Source: Strigamia acuminata (lineage: Eukaryota > Arthropoda > Chilopoda > Geophilomorpha > Linotaeniidae). Taken from it: DNA of 64,000 nucleotides. Under the pieces are notes generated by a model. That model saw only the letters and a program-made list of their open reading frames with translations, did not search any database and was not told the origin of the DNA. Below are positions 55,802-64,000 of the stretch, piece by piece. The first letter of the stretch is position 1, and each line of letters starts with the position of its first letter. The DNA lies in contig OX442314.1 of the NCBI GenBank assembly GCA_949358305.1, positions 21,879,060 through 21,943,059 on the forward strand, given 5' to 3'. Made by a program: the position numbers and the translations under genes.

Positions 55802-56234
55802 CATTGTTATAATTAAAAAATGAATGTTTAGGTTAAAAAAAAAGGATTTTTACGTTAAAAAAGTCAATTTTCATGTTAAAAAATGAATTTTTACGCTAAA
55901 AACATGAATGTTTATGCAAAGAAAATGAATTTTTAAACAAAACCTCTAACACTCCACACAAAACTTCAACTTTGCTTGCTGTTACTCATTTAAATTTAGG
56001 ACCAAAATGACGTCGATTTTTACAATCCATTCTTTTCTCACAGCTGTATCACTTGGAAAAGCATGTTAAGTTACCCCAATCAGCCGTTTTCTACCATTAT
56101 TAAAACACAGCGGAACAGCGCACGAAACACCCGAAACTGCCATAGTAAATAAGCTCACGACGCGACCTTCAATCAGTATTCGACAGTATTAAGATCGCTC
56201 AGCAGATGGCGCTGCAGCATCGCGGATCTTGTCT

Positions 56235-57546
56235 ATTGGCTAAAGAAAACATTTTTAGACACCAGTACATCCTCACTTCTAGAAATTTAAAAATTTAATA
56301 CAACTGCAGACATGAACATCTGCAGAAATTTGGATTTATTGCAAAATGAACATTTGCAGCAATTTGGATTTATTGCAAAATGAACATTTGCAGCAATTTG
56401 GATTTATTGCAAAATGAACATTTGCAGCAATTTGGATTTATTGCAAAATGAACATTTGCGAATACCGATATTCACACATTGCAATAAAAAAAATTATGAA
56501 ATAATAAAACAGGATTTGTAAATGTTTTATCAGAACTAGTCAAAAACTGTATTTAAAATTTAAATACAGATGTAACACAAAGATCAAATATGTTTTGGAA
56601 TTGCGACTTAATTTATACCGGTAGCTACTTCCTCCACACCTGCATTTACACAGGCCGATCATATTGTCTGTGGCCATCTCAACATTGGTTACTTTTCGAT
56701 AACTTCCCTGCAAAACATGTCAGCCGGTCATCTCGCCTATGTACAGGCTACCGGTATATAAATCTTATACGTTATTATTTAATATAAATTTAGTTCTCTG
56801 TTTAGATAACCTAGAAAAGGCAGTTGGGTTTGAGCCAGTTCTAGATATTGCAGTAGTGCTTTTTGCTGGTGAAATGCACTTGCTGCTTGTTGTAGATCAA
56901 TCTACTATTCCGGTTTTCCTACAAGACTGCTTCAATATGAAAAGATACATGCTGTGTTTGCTACACTGCACAGACCAATGCACTTCGAATGCCTTGTTAT
57001 TTTATGACGCTGTTGCCACAACTGCTCCTGCATTTCCTATGAATAAATCACCAGTGTATTAACACAAGTTGTTAATATACACCTTGTGTGTTTGTGATCT
57101 TTGATGACATCCGTCAAAGCGCTCACCACCGTGTGCAAGGGATCACCATTTGAAGCTGCTCCGGAGTCCAGGACGACATCCGTGAGCGAGTGAGGGCAAC
57201 ATTTCCCGCCATTGTTGCACAATTTCTATTGTCTTCATCTAGTTCTTTGTTTAGCTTAGCTAATACTAATCATTATTATTCAATTTGTAACTGTGTAATA
57301 AAATTCTAACCATGATATTTCAATAATAAAACCTTGTATTTCATTCCCTAAACTCCCATTAACTTTAATACTTCAGGAACTGAAACTTTAATTAGCATTC
57401 CAACAGTGAGATATTACCAGTTCACTGCAAATGATAATCTCAGAATTAATTTAATGCGATAACACCGACCAGATGCCAATTTGTATAAAAAGTACGTAAA
57501 AATACCAAGTTTCACATTGCAATTTTTACACTGCAAACGAGTAAAA
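56235..57546 (+). repeat. Array unit 4, upstream part
   Basis: Starts with 3' flank sequence and CATTTGCAGCAATTTGGATT-type tandem repeats (56330-56460, about four copies), then is collinear with 35931-36520 of unit 3 and with 37380-37640. The open stretch at 56816-57062 is discussed with its copy in unit 3. The region near 57380-57540 is the S4 promoter. Confidence 0.65.
57484..57490 (+). promoter_or_regulatory. TATA box of S4
   Basis: TATAAAA, 63 bp upstream of the ATG, followed by CAAGTTTCACATTGCA as in S1 and S2 although the surrounding sequence has diverged. Confidence 0.7.
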
Positions 57547-58822
57547 ATGAGAATCAGCATCATTTTTTATACTTGCTTACTGTTACTGAAACCCTTTGCC
57601 GCAAATCCAGATGTAGGTGTAAATTATTTAATACGTGTAATAATAGAAAATTAATTTATTATAAAATAATTTATTTATTCAAAGTGTATAGGAGATATTC
57701 GAAAGTTATTAAAAAAATTATTACCTACTTTAGTTACGGAGAATAATAAGGTAACGTAAGCTTAGAATATGTAGGAAAAGTAAGTAAAAATATAAATTAA
57801 AATTTTTCTTTATTTAGGAGCATAAAGAACAGTTTACAAGTTGCATGTTGACGTTGTTTGAAGGGGTATACAAGCAAAATCTTTTGCATATTCGTTCAGT
57901 ACTCACTAACTAACGTTGCAGGAACGAAAACATTGCCATTTTCATAAATTTCAGTCACAAGAACTTCCCCATTGCGCCGCAGCTATCAGAAAGGTAATTG
58001 ATAATTTAGTTTTATATACAACTTAGAAGTGTATTGCAGACCAAGAAGACTCCAAACATCACGGGTTTAAGAGTTAGAAACAAGTGTCTGGAAGTGAATA
58101 ATCAGCGTAACATTAACTTTATTTTATTATAATATTATAATATAGAAGAATTTAGGCTTGGCTGCAATTGAAGTAATAAGTTGTAAACCATCTATGCTTT
58201 ACCGTAGTTTTAGTAAAAGTAAAATATTTAATCAAAAAGCAATTTACGAGTTCTACCACAAGCCAGAGGATATGAGTTAGTCAAATCAAAACTTAAATTT
58301 CCAAATTTCCTGAAACAAATAACGTATACATACCGGTAATAATCTTTTTATAATTGTCAGGCAAGCTACCAGTCAGTTCTAAATAAGAATTTAAACCAAT
58401 CGTGGTCGGAATACTTTAAATCAATCGAAATCCACGCTTTCTCAAATGCTAAGAAAGATCGTCACGATTACAAAGATCCTGGCCATATATGTCATAATTT
58501 GTCAGACTACCTACTTAAAAGATTTGAAGCTTTTGGGGGTAAAAAGAAAAATCAGGAACTGTGGCATAAGTACTGTATGGAAAAGAAATCACAATGTCAA
58601 TTGAGAGAAAAAGTTATTTTCACAACGAATTCGTATGACAACGATGTAATCCCATCAGTGATCAAAGGGGAACCTCAAAAATTTATTGAATTATTTATAA
58701 AGAAACTCGCAGAAATACTTTTGTATAAGGGTATTGCTAATGCTGAAAAAGAATCTGCTGATTTAGGAAATTGTCTAGTTGATTTATCTAATATTCTTAA
58801 GAAAAAATTGAGCAAACACTAA
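57547..58822 (+). CDS. S4: secreted cysteine protein, most diverged S-family member
   Basis: Five phase-0 exons: 57547-57618, 57685-57750, 57818-57865, 57922-57993, 58361-58822. They total 720 nt, or 239 aa. Signal peptide MRISIIFYTCLLLLKPFA. The seven cysteines of S1 are kept (CIGD, SCMLTL, KHCHF, PHCAAAI, KYCME, SQCQLRE, GNCLVDL), and one more is present (HICHNL). Exon 5 differs strongly from S1 in the region after QSVL and again before KFIEL, yet the frame, splice sites and length are preserved, which points to selection on the protein. Intron 4 lacks the solo LTR and shows the empty site. Function unknown. Confidence 0.8.
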
Positions 58823-60440
58823 TTTCTAATGACTTTTGACATTAACTGAAAATTCATATTTAATTTATGGATTTAGTGGATTGTATTTTTCTTTTTTGTA
58901 TGCATACTTATCATTATTGTTAACTTTAAACACCAGCTCACGGTCATAATTTGTGCACCACATTGTATCTTTGCAACAAATAAGCAAATACCGTAATTAA
59001 ACTATTGAACTCAACATCTGTGTGATTTTATTGTATCGAACCATGAGCAAGACTTACAAGTTGACATTTCAACTTTTTACCTTACAAGTGTGAACCAGAC
59101 TTTACAACGTATTATAATAACATTAAGTAATGGTGTGAGTTGAACTTGCTGAGGTTTCTAATGATGAGGAACTTGAGAAATAAACTTGAATCCATCCCAT
59201 TTAATGTTTAAAATGTTATATGCAAACGAGAAAATATTTTTAACACCTCCGATTATTCGCAACAAACATCTGCCGGATTGCAAACTAATTTATAAATGTT
59301 TCCCTAAGGTATGATGTGATGGCACACTAGATAAAGATGTTAGGTAAGACACTTAGCCATAAAAGATAAGATTCTGCATTATTATTCTTTTTTCTACCAA
59401 CTGTTGTAGCTCAGGTAAGTTATGGTAAGTTTTATCTTTCATCTACAGTAAACCATCAAGATAATTAAAATAAGCTTACTCCATTCGGACTTACTTTAGA
59501 ATAGGCCCCACTTCAGAATGGACCCAAATTTTGGTTACTTACCAAATAAAGCATGCTGATTCCGAAAATCACTCCCAATAATGTCTGAATTTAACCTAGC
59601 CTAGCCTATCCATAACCTAACCAAAGCAATCACGAAGAAATTTAGCAATAATCAAATCTCACTGCACTTACAGTACTCGTTGTGTAAACTCATTATGTTG
59701 TAGTTTCTTGTTTAAACTCCACAGTTTGCGAAACTCTGCTGTAGACAAAATGACCGGCTGATAAGTTTTGCAGGGAAGTTATCGAAAAGGGGTCAAGGTT
59801 AAGATCTCCACAGACAATACCATCGGCCCGCGTAGATGCAGGTGTGGAGGAAGTAGCTATAAATTAAGTCGCAATTCCAAAACATATTTGATCTTTGTGT
59901 TACATCTGTATTTAAATTTTAAATACACTTGTTGACCAAGTTTTGATAAAAACATTTACAAATCCTGTTTTATTATTTTATACTGCAATGTGTGAATTTT
60001 GTTTTTATACCTCAAACTGAATTTTTTAGTTGCTCCGAGTTAATGTCATCCAGATCATTGATTTTGTAATAGATTAAGCTGCCATATAAAACCTACAAAA
60101 CTACAAATTTAAAGTAGAACAAATAAATAATAAATAATAAAAATAAAAATGGCCTTTGGAATTGCTGACCTTAGTGAATTTTAGTCGCCAACCAGCAAGC
60201 TGACGTCACCAATTTGTTATTTTTATAATCCACTTATTCCCCCCCTTCAAATAACTTTGAACCGCTACCTGTGTACGCAAATCGAGTAAAAGCACTTCCG
60301 TTGCTTTGTATGCAATCAATTGTCGGCAGTTGGCTCAGGTAAACATTAAGTTTTTTCTCCTCTTCCACTCCAACTAAAATTGATATTTTTTCATTAATTA
60401 AGTCCAGACAGAATTAATTAGTTTATTTATAACAACTAAT
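58823..60440. other. Intergenic region between S4 and lipase L4
   Basis: 3' flank of S4, with AATAAA-like sites. At about 59490-59580 lies a partial arm of the 36698 foldback MITE. At about 59753-60005 lies an inverted, diverged copy of 56465-56710 from the unit leaders, so that leader segment is itself a dispersed repeat. No gene is seen. Confidence 0.5.
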
Positions 60441-61589
60441 ATGCTGAATATTGGAATCTTCGATACTAAATATTTGTTAATTGGATTATTGATCCAACAT
60501 TTACATGGCAATTTACCAAACCAGTTAACATGTGGAACTACAAGCCGTTTGAATAAAACAAATCCCGAATTTGGCTTTAACACAGTAAGTTTGTTTCGCA
60601 CATGCGCAATGATGATTATACCGCAACGATTAAAATTTCAGGTTGATTTCATTAAATTATATAATTTCTTACACGAAGAGCACACTGTGACTACCCAAGA
60701 TGGGTATTTCATAAAAATACAACGTGTGGTTAAAAAAGACGTTTCCCACATCCAAAAATATCCAGTACTGCTCATGCATGGACTGGGCTGTTCTTCAGTG
60801 ATGTGGGTGGATAATTGCGAGGCCAGTTTAGGTAAACAAATCCTCCCAATTTATAAAATTTATAAAATTTACTCATTACAACTTAATTAATTCAAATTCC
60901 AGCATTTATATTAGCCAATCACGGCTACGATGTGTGGCTAGGAAACATCCGAGGAAATCCTTATGGCAGAGAACATTTGAATAGAAAATTTAACTCAAAA
61001 CTATTTTGGAATTTCAGGTACACAAAGCGAGAAAGTTCAAAGTTCTGTACTTGCTCGCTTGCTACACTAGTACTGCTAAAATGATGAATCCAACCTGTAA
61101 GTTTTGTGCAGGTTTTAAGAGTTATTTTACCCTACAGTTTTACCGAAAATGGTATGCACGATGCTACATCCATAATCGACTTGATACTTAAAAAAACAGG
61201 CTTCCACCAGTTGCACTACATTGGCCATAGCATGGGAACGACAATGATGTTCGTGCTTTTATCCTCTAAACCAGAATACAATCTTAAGATTAAAAGATTT
61301 ATTGCCCTAGCTCCCGTAGTTTATATTGACAATATTAATCCCAGCCTACGAGCTCTATTCGATAAATTCAGTGCCTTCAAAGTAAGTAATAAAATTTAAA
61401 TTTATTTATCTTGAATACAACATTTAAGTATGTTCACAGAGCATTTTAGCAATGTTTCATCAGTACGCGCTCATTCCGAATCCGGCAATAAATTCGTTTA
61501 TAATCAGTGCGTTCTGCCCATTTGGAGAAAATAAATGTGACAGCCTTATCTCTCTGTTGGTTGGTAACAACACGTCATTACTGAATAAG
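60441..61589 (+). CDS. Acid lipase L4, 3' end missing
   Basis: Five consistent exons: 60441-60584, 60642-60831, 60903-61017, 61138-61381, 61440-61589, giving about 281 codons. Phases and the 115-nt third exon match L1-L3. Residues include HGYDVWLGNIRG and the elbow GHSMGTTMMF. The N-terminus is not a strong signal peptide, and the sequence is much more diverged from L1-L3 than they are from each other. A GT donor follows at 61590, but no exon with the catalytic Asp or His was found before 64000. The intron carries a 781-bp foldback transposon and other insertions. Either the remaining exons lie beyond the window or the gene is truncated. Confidence 0.75.
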
Positions 61590-61736
61590 GTTAGTCTGTG
61601 TGCAACATTGTATTTCTTGTGCGAGTGGCAGCATGGTTCGGAGAGAACCACACGGTTCTGGACCTGCGCGACGCGATAAAAAATGAAAACAAGACGCCCT
61701 GGATTTAAGTTTATAGTGGCCTTTATTCTCATTATA

Positions 61737-62517
61737 CAGGGTGTCCCAAAAGTCTGAACCTCCCCAAATAATTTCCAAAATACTTGAGATATCAGAAAAC
61801 TGAAGAAAAACTCATAAGGGAAATCTTTCATTGCGAATCTGATGGGATCCTCAAATTTGACCTTTAAGGTCATTTTCAAGGTCATTCACTTGCTAACTTC
61901 TAAACCAATCAGGTTAGAGCAAAATTTCCAATTACAAAGTTGTAGAAAACCATCTAATTAGTCTAGAACTGTTCTTAAAAAAATTATTTCTTCAGGAAAA
62001 GTTTTGAGAAAAAAAGGTTTGAAATGTTAGTCTACTCAGCTTTGTAACCTAAAACTATCATGTGGAATGTATTTCCAAAATAAATTATTTCCTTTCTTTT
62101 GTGTTTCCTCTCTTCTACTTACAAGTATGACCCAATAAAGTGTCCTAATTGAGGATTAGCTTGGTTGCCTCAATAGTTTTAAGTTACAAAGCTGAGTTAC
62201 AAAGCTGAGTAGACCAATGTTTCAAATCTCTTTTTCTCAAAACTTTTCCGTAGGAAGTAATTTTTTTAAGAACAGTTCTAGACTAATTAGATGGTTCTTT
62301 ACAACTTTGTAATTGGAAATTTTGCTCTAACCTGATTGGTTTAGAAGTTAGCAAGTGAATGACCTTGAAAATGACCTTTGAGGTCAAATTTGAGGATCCC
62401 ATCAGTTTCGCAATAAAAGATTTCCCCAATGAGTTTTTCTTCAGTTTTCTGATATCTCAAGTATTTTGGAAATTATTTGGGGAGGTTCAGACTTTTGGGA
62501 CACCCTGTATAGCGGTC
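61737..62517. mobile_element. Foldback transposon with arms of about 320 bp
   Basis: CAGGGTGTCCCAAAAGTCTG at 61737 and its complement ending at 62517. The two arms stay complementary, with few mismatches, to about 62058 and 62171, leaving a loop of about 110 bp. It is flanked by TA (TATA on both sides), typical of Tc1/mariner-type elements with this terminal sequence. No transposase. Frames at 61460-61885 (minus) and 62359-62544 (plus) are the two arms read as protein. Confidence 0.9.
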
Positions 62518-62611
62518 ACTAATCCTAAAGTGCTCCCAGTTTGATTTGTTAAGGCACTTGAGGCACGGTGAGCGCAAACTGAGCAGCAGACTTTCTTCCC
62601 TGCATTAACTG

Positions 62612-62779
62612 CAGTCGAAAGTCTTTATAACGAATCGCAAGGAACCCGAAAATTTGATTCATTATATCAAAATTTTTTAACATGGTGTTCTGTGGGCAGT
62701 CAACCAAATCAGCCATTTTTAGGTATTCGTTATATCGATAGTTCCTTATATCGCGATTCGTTGTAAAGAGTTTCGACTG
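62612..62779. mobile_element. 168-bp MITE with CAGTCGAAA ends
   Basis: CAGTCGAAAGTCTTTATAAC at 62612 faces CAGTCGAAACTCTTTACAAC read from 62779 on the other strand: 27 bp of TIR with two mismatches. The ends resemble pogo/Tigger-like MITEs. TA adjoins the right end. Confidence 0.8.
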
Positions 62780-63469
62780 TATTCTGAAGCCTGAAAACAT
62801 TTGAGGCGATAAAAACAATTCAGGCGCCTATGCATCTATCTAATTTTGAATTTCTAAAAATCTAGGCGCCAGGCAAGAATTTTTAGGCGCCATGGCGACC
62901 GGTGTTTGTCGACCTCTGGGCAATGTAATGAATCGAGTTTGTTGCGGCACTTCCTGTTGCCTGTCCTTTTATCCCAGTGGTCCAAGAACCACTTCCGGGG
63001 CTGCAGCTCCGCCTAGAGGTTAGAAACTCAAGGGCCATCATATTGATGATGATGGGTGTTAAGTTCTAACATAAATACTCCAGACTTGTCTCAACTGGAC
63101 ACAAACACACATGTTTATTCACTCGGCTAAAGCTCATACATTCTGGAATCCACACAATATCACCATGGTAATCCTTGAAACAATTAGTAACAATTCATGT
63201 GTCTCGTGGCATTATTGAATGCTTAATTGGAAATACATAGCAAATACAACATACCTCCCCTAGTTCCAATTACAATTCAATCCAAGAAACGACCGAGTCA
63301 CAATATTATCTCTCAAAACTTAATTCGATTAATTTTCAAACAAATATAATTTACCAACTAAAACAGGTCGCAATTTCCCTCGCGACTTTTACACAAATCA
63401 ATTTAAAACTTGTATTTCACAATAAACTCTTTAAATTTTAATCCCACTTTTCTTTTTTCTTTCTCCACT
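62780..63469. other. Non-coding region, possible LTR of the element at the right edge
   Basis: Short repeats of TTTTTAGGCGCC-like sequence near 62815-62895. From about 62930 to 63440 sequence without genes. A purine-rich minus-strand tract at about 63468-63443, right after the stop codon of the neighbouring frame, would fit a polypurine tract, making 62930-63440 a candidate LTR. No second LTR is in the window to test it. Confidence 0.35.
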
Positions 63470-63982
63470 TTATTCTTTCTCCCGACTTTGCATCATCCTT
63501 CTAAATGACGCTTCCGCACCCGTATCATCAACTTCTGGACTCTGTTCTGGTTCTGGAGAAATTGGCGTCGTTATCGTCATGTCAGCCACCCTCAATCCTC
63601 GTTTTGCGGTACGCTTGCTCAGCGACTGTTGTTTGTAGGTGACCGGGATCAGATCTTCTTCGCCGCCATTCTCCTCCCCCGATGAAGAGTCTCTGTAATT
63701 AGGGGCAAGATTACGAGTCGCCCTAGTAGTACGTGTCGTCACAGGTGTTGTCTGATCCAATGCTTGTAGGATGTTCCCAACAAACTGCAGCCTTGGTAAA
63801 TCCGGTCGTGCCCCACTCGTTCCAGCCACTGGTGTAGGCCGCGAACCTCCCGCATTCTCTTCCTGCGCACGAGGGGCCACTTCCGGCGCCGGTGTCAGTA
63901 CGTGAGCCGGCAACACTGCCCTAAAAGGTGGTGTCAGTATCACAGGTGCCCCCGCCACAGGTGCCGCCTCCACTGCTGGCAC
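63470..63982 (-). CDS. C-terminal part of a large open frame, possibly a retrotransposon polyprotein
   Basis: 170 codons open on the minus strand from the right edge to a stop at 63470. Pro/Ala-rich sequence (PVAGAPVILTPPF) gives way to a charged tail (RDSSSGEENGGEED, PISPEPEQSPEVDD). No catalytic motif is visible. The purine-rich tract immediately downstream and the low-complexity charged tail resemble the end of a gag or pol ORF, but a host gene is possible. Confidence 0.4.
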   Translation of the reverse strand: MPAVEAAPVAGAPVILTPPFRAVLPAHVLTPAPEVAPRAQEENAGGSRPTPVAGTSGARPDLPRLQFVGNILQALDQTTPVTTRTTRATRNLAPNYRDSSSGEENGGEEDLIPVTYKQQSLSKRTAKRGLRVADMTITTPISPEPEQSPEVDDTGAEASFRRMMQSREKE

Positions 63983-64000
63983 AGGCTGTAAAAACTGGAG

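Larger units (their letters stand above)
53209..56234. mobile_element. 3.0-kb TIR element with nested repeats
   Basis: Ends AGACAAGATCCGCGAT and its complement (16 bp), with a further shared subterminal GCGCCATCTG motif. The empty site in unit 1 reads CACTATTGGCTAAAG (28404-28420). Here CACTAT and ATTGGC flank the insert, so AT is duplicated. No transposase is recognisable. It contains a 298-bp MITE, a 31-bp minisatellite, a possible captured coding segment and a 761-bp MITE that itself holds a 21-bp minisatellite. Confidence 0.8.

Noticed and set aside
61460-62544. Two frames in opposite orientation with the same protein sequence
   Set aside because: They are the two arms of the foldback transposon, not duplicated genes.

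Overview
The window is eukaryotic nuclear DNA. It has multi-exon genes with short GT-AG introns (about 50-220 bp), TATA-box promoters, AATAAA signals and many LTR, tyrosine-recombinase and terminal-inverted-repeat (TIR) transposons. The genes (expanded secreted acid-lipase family, RNF216-like E3 ligase, Tret1-like sugar-transporter fragment) suggest an arthropod. I cannot name the group: nothing here separates, for example, a springtail from a crustacean or an insect.

Layout. (1) 1-10.2 kb holds an RNF216-like RBR ubiquitin-ligase cluster: a partial copy A on the minus strand with an expanded acidic repeat, a complete eight-exon copy B on the plus strand, and two broken copies joined in opposite orientations. 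A small cysteine-rich secreted peptide gene lies between A and B. (2) 10.3-17 kb is a cluster of secreted acid lipases: a last-exon relic, L1 (+), L2 (-) and L3 (+). A fourth, 3'-incomplete lipase (L4) lies at 60.4-61.6 kb. (3) 19.6-59 kb is a tandem array of four diverged units. Each carries one member (S1-S4) of a secreted cysteine-containing protein family I do not recognise. S1 and S4 are intact, S2 has a 14-bp exon deletion and S3 is a 3' fragment. (4) Each break in the array is a different mobile element: a solo LTR shared by S1 and S2, a tyrosine-recombinase element after S1, a foldback element with a captured sugar-transporter exon before S2, a 14-kb Ty3/gypsy-type retrotransposon after S3, and a 3-kb TIR element before S4. 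Because units are paralogous, several insertions have a matching empty site elsewhere in the window, so their ends can be read to the base.

The best candidates for something undescribed are the S family, the third ORF of the 14-kb retrotransposon (a 547-residue protein with a C-x2-C cluster), and that element's near-textbook -1 frameshift signal. Intron-exon structures were inferred by eye from reading frame, splice sites and paralogue comparison, with no transcript evidence. Coordinates may be off by a base or two.
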